Below are positions 30,266 to 39,694 of a DNA stretch of 64,000 bases, one piece after another. Origin of the DNA: Stieleria marina (GTDB lineage: Bacteria; Planctomycetota; Planctomycetia; Pirellulales; Pirellulaceae); assembly GCA_007741555.1 (NCBI GenBank), contig CP036526.1, positions 6,623,719 through 6,687,718 on the forward strand, read 5' to 3'. Every line of letters begins with the position of its first letter. The stretch's first letter is position 1. A program made the position numbers and the translations under genes. The notes under the pieces are model-generated. The model did no database searches, was not told the origin of the DNA, and saw only the letters and a list, made by a program, of their open reading frames with translations.

Positions 30266-31639
30266 TTGCCGCGACGTTTTCGATCTCTTCGATTTCGCCT
30301 GTTAATCCCGCTCGCCATGGTCTCGCTGCTGACCGCCGGTGCGATCGCGATGGGGTCTTACTGGCAAGGCGACCGCTGGGCAAAAACGCAAATCCAAACG
30401 CGTTACACGTCAATCGCCAAGACGCTTTCCGGAGCCTCCTATCCGCTGAACCAGCAAGTCGTCGAATCACTGGCGCGGCTGACAGATACCGAACTGATCG
30501 GGGTTCGCCGCCGCGGCAGCCTTTCGACCAACAGCCTCGGCGTGGCGACGACCGACATCGCCGAAAAAATCGCCACCCTAGCCGTCACGTCGGAAGCGAT
30601 CGCCAGCGAGCCGATTCGACTGGGAACCAGCGAATATCGCTACGGTGTCTTTTTGCGCGGGGGGCCAGGCGCCAGCAGTGACGATGTCCACCGCGTTGTC
30701 GTTCTTTTTGACGATTCAAAATTGCGGTCGGCCAGGTTTCGCGCCGCAGCATTGCCCTTGGTGACGGGCCTATCGACGATGTTCCTGCTGACCACGGTGG
30801 TGCTCTTTTTCGCTAGGCGATTCATTGGACGATTGCACCGTCTGAGCCTCCAAGTCGACCGAATCGCCGAAGGACAATTTGACGGGGAAGTCGACGTCGG
30901 GGAAAACGACGAAATCGGATTACTGGGCAGTGGTGTTCGGCGAATGAGCGGTCAGCTGCAACAAATGTGGGATAGCCTGCAGCGCACGCAAGGTGAAAAG
31001 CTGCTTCACCAAATCGCCGGCGGCCTGGCACACCAACTTCGCAACAGTTTGACGGGCGCGAGAATGGCGGTCGAACTTCATCATGCAAAATGCAAAAGCG
31101 ACGACGATTCGATTCAAATGGCACTTTCGCAGCTGGAACAAACCGAAGACTCGGTCCGGCGCCTACTCTTGGTCGCTGCTGGCAAACAAGACAACAATCG
31201 CCCTGGCGAACTTCTGACCGCCGTCAACGATGTGCGCGAAACGCTCACGCCCACGGCAGAACATTTGAACGTCAACGTGCAGTGGCAGATCGACGATCAG
31301 CTCACCGGTCGACAAATCACCGACGCACCAAGCCTTTCAGCTGCTCTATCCAACTTGGTACTCAACGCAATTCAGGCTAGCCAGAACGTAACCATTGCTG
31401 TCGATGCATGCGAAAACGAAACGGCTATCATCACTGTCAGCGACGACGGCCCCGGCCCACCGACAGATGTGCAGCAATCGTTATTTGAACCGTTCGTGAC
31501 ATCCAAGCCCGAAGGACTTGGGCTGGGATTGCCGCTAGTGAAACGGGCGGCCGAACGCCTAGGCGGAAACGTCACCTGGAGTCGCGAGCAAGATATGACC
31601 GTGTTTCGCCTGACGGTTCAAACCCTGCTTCTCCAGTAA
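30266..31639 (+). CDS. Membrane sensor histidine kinase (orphan)
   Basis: 457 residues, TTG start. Transmembrane helix 1 is at about 10-32, a periplasmic sensor domain covers about 33-165, and helix 2 is at about 168-190. A HAMP domain follows (RRFIGRLHRLSLQVDRIAEGQFDGEV). The H-box GLAHQLRNSLTG has phospho-acceptor His256. The catalytic domain has the N-box NLVLNAIQAS, G1 DDGPGP, F-box LFEPFVTSKPEG and G2 GLGLGLPLVK. No response regulator is encoded beside it. The nearest ATG (30317) would cut the first helix, so the TTG at 30266 is preferred. Signal and target are unknown. Confidence 0.85.
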   Translation: MPRRFRSLRFRLLIPLAMVSLLTAGAIAMGSYWQGDRWAKTQIQTRYTSIAKTLSGASYPLNQQVVESLARLTDTELIGVRRRGSLSTNSLGVATTDIAEKIATLAVTSEAIASEPIRLGTSEYRYGVFLRGGPGASSDDVHRVVVLFDDSKLRSARFRAAALPLVTGLSTMFLLTTVVLFFARRFIGRLHRLSLQVDRIAEGQFDGEVDVGENDEIGLLGSGVRRMSGQLQQMWDSLQRTQGEKLLHQIAGGLAHQLRNSLTGARMAVELHHAKCKSDDDSIQMALSQLEQTEDSVRRLLLVAAGKQDNNRPGELLTAVNDVRETLTPTAEHLNVNVQWQIDDQLTGRQITDAPSLSAALSNLVLNAIQASQNVTIAVDACENETAIITVSDDGPGPPTDVQQSLFEPFVTSKPEGLGLGLPLVKRAAERLGGNVTWSREQDMTVFRLTVQTLLLQ

Positions 31640-31683
31640 ACAACACTGCCGCGGACCAAGAAACTTTAAGCAAAAAGCCTTGA

Positions 31684-34536
31684 TCAAGACTCCAGGCCTG
31701 CGAAAGCCGCTTCGATCAATTCAGCTTGCTCGATCTTGTGCGCAGCCATACTTCCCGTACTTGGGCTAGCTGATTCAGGACGGGACACTCCCCTGAACTT
31801 AAATCGCTGGTTGGCCGTGTCACCGTACTGCAACTTCAGGTACGGCCACGCGCCCATGTTCTCGGGTTCTTCCTGGACCCAGAAAATTTCCGTTCCATCG
31901 GCCAAACCATCCAGCGAACCCATCAGCTCTTCGACGCTAAGTGGGTACAGCTGTTCGATCCGCATGATGGGCACGTTCTTGATCTTCTGCTTTCGCCGCG
32001 CATCCATCAGATCGTAATAGACCTTTCCGGTACACATGATCAAACGGCGAGCTCCATCGAGCGACACTTTTCGATCCGGCAAAATTTTCTTGAACGAACC
32101 GCCCGCGACGATCTCGATCTTGCTGACCACTTTTGGGTGGCGGAGCAGACTCTTGGGAGTCAAAACAATCAGCGGCTTGCGCCATTTGCAGATCACTTGA
32201 CGACGGAGCAAGTGAAAATACTGGGCCGGGGTCGTCGGCTGACAAACTTGAATATTGTGCTCAGCAACCATCGCCAAAAAGCGTTCAAACCGGGCACTGC
32301 AGTGCTCCGGTCCCTGGCCTTCGAAACCGTGCGGCAGCAACATGACCAAACCGCTCAGGCGATTCCATTTGTCTTCGGCACTGGCAATGAACTGGTCGAC
32401 AATGACTTGGGCACAGTTCCAAAAGTCACCGAACTGGGCTTCCCAGGCGACCAATCCGTTCGGCAGATCGAGCGAGTAGCCATATTCAAAACCCAACACG
32501 CCAGCTTCACTGAGCGGGCTGTTGTGCAGATCCAGCGTGGCCTGATCAGGACTGACATGATCCAGCGGCGTGTAAGTCTCGCCGGTTTTGACATCGTGCA
32601 GCACGGCATGCCGATGGCTAAACGTTCCGCGCTGACAATCTTGGCCTGTCATGCGAATGGGATGTCCCTCGGCAAGCAAGGTCCCGAAAGCAGCGGCCTC
32701 CGCAGCGGCCCAGTCAAACGGCCTTTCGCCAGCAGCCATTTCGCGGCGTAGCGACATCGGACGCTTGAGTTTTTTGTGCGATGAAAACCCTTCGGGCAAT
32801 CGCGTCAACGAATCGACGATTTCAGACAGTTTGTCTCGATCAAACGTCGTGTCGGTCGGCTCGACGGGCTCGGGACCGCCAAAGAAATCTTTCCAGTTCT
32901 CGGCCAACGTCTGCGTATCGGGCACAAACTGCTCGTGCTTACTCGCCTCGAACTCCGACTCCAGCTTTTCTGTTCGATCCTCTTGGATCTTCGCGGCTTC
33001 TTCCTCGGTGATTTTCCCCATCTTCAGCAGCTGATTGAGATACTGTTCGCGGACGCTGGCCCGACGATCAATCTCGGCATACATACGTGGCTGCGTGAAT
33101 CGCGGTTCGTCCCCTTCGTTGTGTCCCCATCGCCGGAACGCATACAAATCGATCACGACATCGCGGTGAAACTCTTTGCGGAAATCCATGGCCAACGACA
33201 CGACCTGTGCAACCGCTTCGGGGTCTTCACCGTTGACATGAAAGATCGGAATCTGCAGCATTTTGGCAACGTCGGTTGCATACGTGGTGCTCCGACCTTG
33301 ATGCGGTTCGGTCGTAAAACCGACCTGGTTGTTGATGACGATGTGCAGCGTGCCACCGGTTCGGTATCCCACCAGTTCGCTCAAGTTCAGCGTTTCTTGA
33401 ACCACACCTTCGCCGGCAAAAGCCGCGTCGCCGTGCACAAGAATCGTCATGACCTCTTCGCGTTTTTTGTCGCCACGGCGATCTTGCTTGCAGCGTGAAC
33501 GACCAAGAGCGACCGTGTTGACGTACTCCAAGTGGCTGGGATTGAAGCACAACGAGATGTGCAATTTATCGCCCGACGCTGTCAACCAATCGCTGCTGTA
33601 TCCCAAGTGGTAGCGAACATCACCGCCACCGCGACTCATTTCGGGGTTGGGGTCATCGAACGACCAAAAGATATTCATCGCTCGTTTTTTCAGAATGTTG
33701 GCCATCACATTCAAACGACCACGGTGCGCCATCGCCATGACAACTTCTTTGACGTTGTGCTGGCCGGCTTTTTCGAGCGCCAAGTCGATCATCGGAATCA
33801 GACTCTCGGCACCTTCGAGCGAAAAAGTTTTGGCACCGACAAACTTTCGTCGCACGAACTCTTCAAAAATTGACGCGTCAGCCAAACGGGCGTAGATTCG
33901 GCGTTGGACTTCCAGCGACAAATCCATTCGGTTCTGACTGGTCTCCATTCGCCGCTGAAGCCAATCGCGGATATTGCGATTGTCGATGTGCATGAACTGC
34001 GCACCAATGCTCCGGCAGTACGTGTTTTGCAACTTTTGCAAAATGGCGTCCAGTGTGCCACCGCTGACATTTTCGAGCGCTTCGCTGTCCAACGGACGCT
34101 GCAAATCCACATCGCTCAAGCCATAAAGCGTCGGACTCAGCTCCGGCACATCCGAATGATCCAGTTTGAGCGGGTCCAACTGAGCAACCAAGTGCCCGCG
34201 AACGCGATACTCGCGGACCAGTTGATTGACGCGATCTTGAATCCGGGACATCCACAGTGCTTGGTCGGTGGCAATGTTGCCACTGGAGGTCCGGTGCGTT
34301 TCGTCACCTTTGCTACCATCGGCCAGCACATCTTGGCCGGTCTTGCCCGACGAAGCACTTCCGTTGGAAACCGAACTGCCGTTAGCGATCAATTCGGCAT
34401 TGGCACGTTCGCGTTCTGGCCCACCAGCGACCAAAAACTGCTCAAAGTACTCTCGCCACGTGGCTGAAACGCTCGATGGGTCGCGGACGTACTTGACGTA
34501 TAAATCGTCGATGTAGTCCAAGCTATAGGTATTCAT
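31684..34536 (-). CDS. sucA: 2-oxoglutarate dehydrogenase E1 component
   Basis: 950 residues, normal length for the family. It decarboxylates 2-oxoglutarate with thiamine diphosphate in the TCA cycle. The N-terminal segment MNTYSLDYIDDLYVKYVRDP is typical. The central domain contains MAHRGRLNVMANILKK, VKYHLGYSS-like VRYHLGYSSDW and LSFNPSHLE-like LCFNPSHLEYVNTVALGRSR, GDAAFAGEGVVQETLNLSEL and INNQVGFTT, and RRWGHNEGDEP follows. The C-terminal transketolase-like part has FEGQGPEHCSARFERFL and VLTPKSLLRHP. The ATG at 34536 was chosen over an in-frame upstream start (34683) because it begins the conserved N-terminus. sucB and lpd are not in the window. It is divergent from the ABC-F gene. Confidence 0.95.
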   Translation of the reverse strand: MNTYSLDYIDDLYVKYVRDPSSVSATWREYFEQFLVAGGPERERANAELIANGSSVSNGSASSGKTGQDVLADGSKGDETHRTSSGNIATDQALWMSRIQDRVNQLVREYRVRGHLVAQLDPLKLDHSDVPELSPTLYGLSDVDLQRPLDSEALENVSGGTLDAILQKLQNTYCRSIGAQFMHIDNRNIRDWLQRRMETSQNRMDLSLEVQRRIYARLADASIFEEFVRRKFVGAKTFSLEGAESLIPMIDLALEKAGQHNVKEVVMAMAHRGRLNVMANILKKRAMNIFWSFDDPNPEMSRGGGDVRYHLGYSSDWLTASGDKLHISLCFNPSHLEYVNTVALGRSRCKQDRRGDKKREEVMTILVHGDAAFAGEGVVQETLNLSELVGYRTGGTLHIVINNQVGFTTEPHQGRSTTYATDVAKMLQIPIFHVNGEDPEAVAQVVSLAMDFRKEFHRDVVIDLYAFRRWGHNEGDEPRFTQPRMYAEIDRRASVREQYLNQLLKMGKITEEEAAKIQEDRTEKLESEFEASKHEQFVPDTQTLAENWKDFFGGPEPVEPTDTTFDRDKLSEIVDSLTRLPEGFSSHKKLKRPMSLRREMAAGERPFDWAAAEAAAFGTLLAEGHPIRMTGQDCQRGTFSHRHAVLHDVKTGETYTPLDHVSPDQATLDLHNSPLSEAGVLGFEYGYSLDLPNGLVAWEAQFGDFWNCAQVIVDQFIASAEDKWNRLSGLVMLLPHGFEGQGPEHCSARFERFLAMVAEHNIQVCQPTTPAQYFHLLRRQVICKWRKPLIVLTPKSLLRHPKVVSKIEIVAGGSFKKILPDRKVSLDGARRLIMCTGKVYYDLMDARRKQKIKNVPIMRIEQLYPLSVEELMGSLDGLADGTEIFWVQEEPENMGAWPYLKLQYGDTANQRFKFRGVSRPESASPSTGSMAAHKIEQAELIEAAFAGLES

Positions 34537-34873
34537 ATCAGCCGAATCCAATGCCAGAGCACTGGTCGTGAAGGAGTGAATCGGAGGGCAGACGCGGATC
34601 GAATCGAAAACGCGGAACTCAAGTCGACAGAAATCGTACTTTAGTCCTGGCAACGCAAGCACCCCCAGGAGGACAAGATCCAACGCTAAATCATAGTGTC
34701 ATCGGCAGATCTCGGAACATCAATCCCGCTCAATTCGCGTCAACCCACAATTCGCGGCGTGACAACCTGCTGCGAGGGAGGGTCGTTCCGGAGGCGGCAT
34801 TGTCGAAGTTCGTTGCCCTGTTAAGTTTTGCTTTCGATATTCAAGTTGTTTTGCCTCGATAGACTCCGCAGAA
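34537..34873. promoter_or_regulatory. 337-bp divergent promoter region between sucA and the ABC-F gene
   Basis: No gene is supported here. The region separates divergent genes and should contain both promoters. I found no convincing sigma-factor boxes, operator palindrome or ribosome-binding site. Confidence 0.35.
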
Positions 34874-36673
34874 ATGGCCGTTTTGATCCAAGTCCGTGAC
34901 GCTCACAAGCGATTCGGCGACCAAGTTCTCCTGGATGCTGCCGAAGTCTCCTTGGTGGATGACGTGAAGGTCGGGTTCATCGGCCGAAACGGAGCCGGCA
35001 AATCCACTTTTTTGCGTGCCATTATGGGTACCGAAGAGCTGGAAACCGGCGAAGTGATCCACCACCCGACCCTGCGAATCGGATACCTGCGGCAGCACGA
35101 TCCATTCCAGGATGGCGAGTCAGCGATGGATTTTCTGATCCGTGACAGCCAGCAGCCGGATTGGCGGTGTGGTGAAGTTGCCGGGCAATTCGAGATCAAA
35201 GGGGCGTATCTGGATGGCCCCGTCAAAGCACTCTCGGGTGGCTGGCAGACTCGCGTCAAATTGGCGGCGCTGCTGCTGCACGACCCAAATTTCCTGATGT
35301 TGGACGAACCGACAAACTTCTTGGACCTGCGAACCCAGATTTTGCTGGAACACTTTTTGCGTGATTTCAACAAAGCCGCCCTGATCGTCAGCCACGACCG
35401 TGCCTTTCTGAAAGCCACGTGCTCTCAGACGCTGGAACTCTCACGGGGCAAACTGACGATGTACCCCGGTAAGATCGATTCGTTTTTAGAATACCGCGAC
35501 GAACGCCGCGAACACGATCGCCGCGTCAATGCGACGGTGATTGCCAAGCAAAAGCAACTGCAGAAATTCATTGACAAAAACCGCGCCAATGCTTCAACCG
35601 CTTCGCAAGCACGCAGCAAAGCCAAGCAACTTGAACGGCTTCAGACGACCGAGATACAAGTCGACGAACCAACAGTCCACATTCGCGCCCCACGGGTGGA
35701 TGCAAAAAACGGCACTGCGATGCGCTGCGAAGGCCTCGCGATCGGTTACCCGGGACACCGTGTCGCTGACAACATCCAGCTAGAAATCGAACATGGCCAG
35801 CGAGCCGCCATTGTCGGCGACAATGGCCAGGGCAAAACCACTCTGCTGCGGACATTGGTTTATTCGCTAGATCCACTCGAAGGCACGATGAAGTGGGGAC
35901 ACAACATCGAACTGGGCACCTACGCGCAACACGTCTACACCAGCCTGGACGAACGCCAAACGGTACTGGAACACCTGGAGTACGTTTCGGACTCCGACAC
36001 GACTCGGCAAGATGTCTTGGCGATGGCCGGTGCGTTGTTGTTTCGCGATGAACACATCAACAAGAAAGTAAAAGTCCTCAGCGGTGGCGAACGTGCACGG
36101 CTGTGTATGGCAGGTTTGTTGCTGGGAACGGCAAACGTTTTGATTTTGGACGAACCAGGTAACCACTTGGATGTCGAAACCGTCGAAGCGCTCGCCGATG
36201 CACTGCAGCACTACAAAGGCACGGTTGTGTTTACCAGCCACGACCGACATTTCATGGGACAAGTCGCTACCAACGTGATCGAAGTACGTGATGGCAGCGT
36301 CAAAAACTATCACGGCGATTACGACACTTACCTGCTGTCGGTCGAAGAACAGATCAACGAAGGTGAACGCGAACGATCCGGCAAAGGAGGCGGCCCCCCT
36401 CAAGCCGCTAAGTCATCCGCCGGAAAATCGTCCAAGGCCAGCGCGACGGATTACCGACAAACACAACGCGACCAGCGCAAGATCGAAAAGGAAATCAAGA
36501 ATCTTGAAAAAAAGATCGCGAGTTTGGATGACGAAAAGAAAGCGATCAACGCCAAACTGCTGACAGAGACGGATGCCAAAGAAGCAGTGCGATTGCACGA
36601 AGAAGTGACGTCGATCACCGAAAAACTAAGCGAAATCGAAGAACGCTGGATGGAACTGAACAGCGAAGAATAA
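34874..36673 (+). CDS. ABC-F family ATPase (Uup-like)
   Basis: 599 residues, two fused ATP-binding cassettes and no membrane helices. Cassette 1 has Walker A GRNGAGKST (37-45), signature LSGGW and Walker B LMLDEPTNFLDL. The interdomain linker is Lys/Arg-rich (KQKQLQKFIDKNRANAST). Cassette 2 has Walker A GDNGQGKTT (about 314-322), signature LSGGERARL and Walker B LILDEPGNHLDVE. A C-terminal coiled coil (DQRKIEKEIKNLEKKIASLD) matches the Uup-type extension. ABC-F proteins act on ribosomes, and Uup-like members also on branched DNA. Which applies here is not decidable from the sequence. Walker B of cassette 2 has Gly where the family usually has Thr (DEPTNHLD). Confidence 0.93.
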   Translation: MAVLIQVRDAHKRFGDQVLLDAAEVSLVDDVKVGFIGRNGAGKSTFLRAIMGTEELETGEVIHHPTLRIGYLRQHDPFQDGESAMDFLIRDSQQPDWRCGEVAGQFEIKGAYLDGPVKALSGGWQTRVKLAALLLHDPNFLMLDEPTNFLDLRTQILLEHFLRDFNKAALIVSHDRAFLKATCSQTLELSRGKLTMYPGKIDSFLEYRDERREHDRRVNATVIAKQKQLQKFIDKNRANASTASQARSKAKQLERLQTTEIQVDEPTVHIRAPRVDAKNGTAMRCEGLAIGYPGHRVADNIQLEIEHGQRAAIVGDNGQGKTTLLRTLVYSLDPLEGTMKWGHNIELGTYAQHVYTSLDERQTVLEHLEYVSDSDTTRQDVLAMAGALLFRDEHINKKVKVLSGGERARLCMAGLLLGTANVLILDEPGNHLDVETVEALADALQHYKGTVVFTSHDRHFMGQVATNVIEVRDGSVKNYHGDYDTYLLSVEEQINEGERERSGKGGGPPQAAKSSAGKSSKASATDYRQTQRDQRKIEKEIKNLEKKIASLDDEKKAINAKLLTETDAKEAVRLHEEVTSITEKLSEIEERWMELNSEE

Positions 36674-36859
36674 GGGTGGATGCTGCGTCGGCGAGAAAGA
36701 CTTTTCGCAGTTGCGTAGTCGTAACTTGTCCTGATTCTGCTGGACGATCTACTTCGGTAGTGAGTGCCGACCTCAGGCACTCGGCTATCTCAAAGTCGAT
36801 GCGATTGCCGAAAGGGTGGGATAGGATGTGCCTCTCGCTCAAGCTGGAATGGATTCTCT

Positions 36860-37909
36860 ATGCGTTGGTTTATCGCCGTGGCGTCGGTGTTGTCGATCAC
36901 GACATGTCTTACTGCCGCTGACGGTCGTCGGTCCCTTGCGGACAAACATGGCCCCGCTGGAGTGATGGGTGACCATCTTCACGACAAAGGTGAGTGGATG
37001 GTCGAGTACAAGTACATGAACATGTACATGGAAGACAACCGAATCGGTGAACGCGAAGTAAGCGATTCCGCAGCGATCGGACCTGCCGGCGGATCACCAG
37101 GCATCGTTGTCGACGGCACGCAAACCAATAGTGGTGCCAGCCCGACCGACATGACCATGGAAATGCACATGGCGCACATCATGTACGGGATGACCGACGA
37201 TGTGACGATGTACACCATGATCATGATGCCCAGCCTGACGATGGACCACATTCGCGGTGACATGAATCCAGCCGGACGCGGAACGACGTTCCGAACTCAC
37301 AACAGTGGGTTTGGCGACATGTCCTTGGGCGCGTTGCTTCGACTGTACGAAAGCCGGAGCACTGACTTCATATTGAACCTGGGCTGTTCGCTCCCCACCG
37401 GTGATATCTATCGCGAATCCACCGCGCCGACCGGAGGACGCGTCTCGCAACCGCTGCCGTACCCGATGCGTCTGGGTAGCGGCACGTTCAATGCACGACC
37501 GGGATTCACCTGGAAACGTTACGGAGAATGGTGGAGCACCGGGATCCAAGTTCAGACGGACGTTCCCATCGGACGCAACTACCGCGGCTACAGCGTCAGT
37601 GACGAAGTCCGCTACAACTCTTGGACCAGCGTTCTGCTGACAGACTGGTTGTCCGTATCGCTGCGGGGCGAACACATCTGGCGAACCGACTATGACGGCG
37701 AAGACAACGACACGCCCGACGGTGTGATTTCAACCAATGTTGAATCGTTTCGCGGCGGCAAATGGTACAACCTGGGCTTTGGCGCTCAAATGATTCTCAA
37801 GAAGAGCTATCTGAGCACAGAGCTGATTTCGACAATCGAACAAGACCTGGATGGCATCCAACTGGAAACCGACTTCGCTGTCGTAGCCAGCTGGTCGCGA
37901 GCATTTTAG
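36860..37909 (+). CDS. Met-rich outer-membrane protein (MetA-pathway/transporter-like barrel)
   Basis: 349 residues. A short signal peptide (MRWFIAVASVLSITTCLTAA) is followed by a strikingly Met- and His-rich region: 17 Met between residues 36 and 135, in phrases such as GVMGDHLHDKGEWMVEYKYMNMYM and EMHMAHIMYGM. Alternating beta-strand sequence then runs to the end (MSLGALLRLYESRSTDFILNLG, AVVASWSRAF), with a final aromatic residue as in outer-membrane barrels. The GVMGDHxHxKGEWM opening belongs to a family annotated as putative transporters or phenol-degradation MetA-like proteins. The Met/His content suggests copper or another soft metal, by inference. The ATG at 36860 begins the signal peptide. 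A likely terminator follows at 37964-38030. Confidence 0.72.
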   Translation: MRWFIAVASVLSITTCLTAADGRRSLADKHGPAGVMGDHLHDKGEWMVEYKYMNMYMEDNRIGEREVSDSAAIGPAGGSPGIVVDGTQTNSGASPTDMTMEMHMAHIMYGMTDDVTMYTMIMMPSLTMDHIRGDMNPAGRGTTFRTHNSGFGDMSLGALLRLYESRSTDFILNLGCSLPTGDIYRESTAPTGGRVSQPLPYPMRLGSGTFNARPGFTWKRYGEWWSTGIQVQTDVPIGRNYRGYSVSDEVRYNSWTSVLLTDWLSVSLRGEHIWRTDYDGEDNDTPDGVISTNVESFRGGKWYNLGFGAQMILKKSYLSTELISTIEQDLDGIQLETDFAVVASWSRAF

Positions 37910-37963
37910 AGGTTCGTGGGGACTAGATCCCGCTGAACCGAGGGCTTCCACCGAATCAGGCCT

Positions 37964-38030
37964 AGACCGGGCGGCCAAAGCAGAAACAATGTGATTCAGC
38001 ATTGTTTCGTTTTGACTGTCCGGTCTTTTT
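37964..38030 (+). terminator. Compound hairpin terminator immediately upstream of the Dus-family gene
   Basis: An inner 9-bp stem (GAAACAATG at 37983-37991 with CATTGTTTC at 38000-38008) is followed by GTTTT. An outer stem pairs AGACCGG (37964-37970) with CCGGTCT (38020-38026) and is followed by a T-run ending one base before the ATG at 38032. Either hairpin could terminate transcripts from the Met-rich protein gene. Confidence 0.65.
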
Positions 38031-38031
38031 T

Positions 38032-39072
38032 ATGTCTTCGTCTGATTCACGCCCCTGGCCGCCTCCACCGCTTCGTATCGGCGACCTTGTCGTCGACCCG
38101 CCGATCTTGCAAGCACCGATGGCGGGCTTCACCAACGCAGCGTTTCGCCAGGTCGTCCGCGACTACGGGGGAGCGGGCTTGCTGGCAACCGAAATGGTCA
38201 ATGCACGAGGATTCGTCTGGCTGGACGAAAACACCGCCGAGCATCCCGATCGCTTGTGGGGCGTCGCCGAAGAGGCCCGACCGCTGGCCGTTCAGATCTG
38301 GGACAACGATCCCGACACAATGGCCAAAGTCGGCCTGCGTTTGGCGGAGGAATACCAAGTCAGCGTCGTCGACATCAATTTTGGCTGCCCTGTTCGCCAA
38401 GTAACTCAAAAAGCACACAGCGGCAGCTATCTGTTGCGCGAACCAGAGCGGATGTTCAAAATCATCAGCCAGTTGGTCAAGGCATGCGCGCCGACGCCCG
38501 TTACCGCCAAAATCCGGCTGGGCTGCACTCGCGACAACGTCAACTGCAACGAAGTCGCACGCGTGGTCGAAGAAGCTGGCGCTGCGGCGTTGACCGTTCA
38601 CGGCCGCACCGCGCAAGACATGTTCACTGGCAACGCTGATTGGGATCGCATTAGCGAAATCAAATCACATCTGCGCAACATTCCGTTGATCGGAAACGGT
38701 GATCTGGATTCGGCGGAGAAAGTCGTCGCAGCGTTCAAAAACTACAACGTTGACGGCGTGATGATTGCTCGCGCATGCTTGGGTCGCCCGTGGCTGTTCG
38801 CGCAAGCGGCAGCGGCACTGCGTGGAGATCCGATCCCACCGGATCCAACCATGCAACAACAACGCGAATGCATGCTGAATCACTATCGCTTGGTCGTAGA
38901 TCGATTTGGCGAAGAAAAGGGGACCGTCCTGATGCGCAAATACGCCTGTTGCTACGCACAGGGAAAACGCGGAGCAAGGCATTTCCGAAGCCACGTCGCC
39001 AAAGTCACCACACGGGATGACTTTTACCGAGTCGTGGACGAGCATTTCCCGATCAATGCCCAAGTCGATTGA
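38032..39072 (+). CDS. dusB: tRNA dihydrouridine synthase (Dus family, DusB-like)
   Basis: 346 residues. Reduces uridine to dihydrouridine in the tRNA D-arm using FMN and NADPH, in the cytosol. Family motifs are PPILQAPMAGFTNAAFR for FMN binding, the INFGCPVRQVTQKAHSGSYLL catalytic Cys region, PVTAKIRLG, VHGRTAQDMF, IPLIGNGDL and MIARACLGRPWLF. The ATG at 38032 abuts a terminator-like hairpin with a T-run and has no Shine-Dalgarno sequence. An in-frame TTG at 38002 lies inside the hairpin and is less likely. DusA/B/C subfamily assignment is from overall resemblance only. Confidence 0.92.
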   Translation: MSSSDSRPWPPPPLRIGDLVVDPPILQAPMAGFTNAAFRQVVRDYGGAGLLATEMVNARGFVWLDENTAEHPDRLWGVAEEARPLAVQIWDNDPDTMAKVGLRLAEEYQVSVVDINFGCPVRQVTQKAHSGSYLLREPERMFKIISQLVKACAPTPVTAKIRLGCTRDNVNCNEVARVVEEAGAAALTVHGRTAQDMFTGNADWDRISEIKSHLRNIPLIGNGDLDSAEKVVAAFKNYNVDGVMIARACLGRPWLFAQAAAALRGDPIPPDPTMQQQRECMLNHYRLVVDRFGEEKGTVLMRKYACCYAQGKRGARHFRSHVAKVTTRDDFYRVVDEHFPINAQVD

Positions 39073-39313
39073 CCACAGCTGACGTTCTCATTCCGCAACT
39101 CAAGCAGTTCACCAGCGCGTAGTGAATCACGGGGCGTGCCTGACGACAGCCGGTCTTTGCACATCGTTGGACCACGAAGACCACCCGTAGTGCGTGCGTA
39201 ACGAGCGAGCCATTCGACCGTGTGATTGCTGCGAAATCACGGCCCGTGTCGACGGTCGCTACAATCTAACTCACAAATGCACTGTGATCGTGGACTCTCT
39301 TGAGGGGCTTTCA

Positions 39314-39676
39314 ATGAATCTAGACCCAAGTCACCGCCCGACCGAAAATCCTTTTGTGTCTCCAGCGGAAACGCCGCGATCAAACCAGACCGCGACGGGC
39401 AATGGCTATGAAACAGGCGCCTTAATCCCCTACAAAAATCCATCAGCTCTGGCCGCTTATTACCTCGGCCTGTTTTCACTGTTTCCCGTACTAGGTTTGT
39501 TGTTAGCAATTCCCGCATTCATTCTTGGAATCATGGGGCTTCGCGCACGAAACCGCGACCCGGCGATCAAGGGCAGCGTACACGCGTGGATTGGAGTCGT
39601 GATGGGAGGAATCTGCACAGTCGTTTGGGGACTGGCAGTGGTGGGCATCATCGCTGCAGTCATCTCATCGCAGTAG
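39314..39676 (+). CDS. Small two-helix membrane protein (DUF4190-like)
   Basis: 120 residues. A polar Pro-rich head (residues 1-42, PTENPFVSPAETPRS) is followed by a hydrophobic region, SALAAYYLGLFSLFPVLG plus LLAIPAFILGIMGLRARNRD (about 45-78), and a second membrane segment at about 92-118 (WIGVVMGGICTVVWGLAVVG). The helix-GLRARNRDP-helix layout matches DUF4190 proteins, whose function is unknown. The frame extends upstream to 39194 without conserved character. ATG 39314 is preferred. It is convergent with the SecA-like gene, 18 bp away. Confidence 0.72.
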   Translation: MNLDPSHRPTENPFVSPAETPRSNQTATGNGYETGALIPYKNPSALAAYYLGLFSLFPVLGLLLAIPAFILGIMGLRARNRDPAIKGSVHAWIGVVMGGICTVVWGLAVVGIIAAVISSQ

Positions 39677-39694
39677 ATTGACTTGCCTCGTTCA

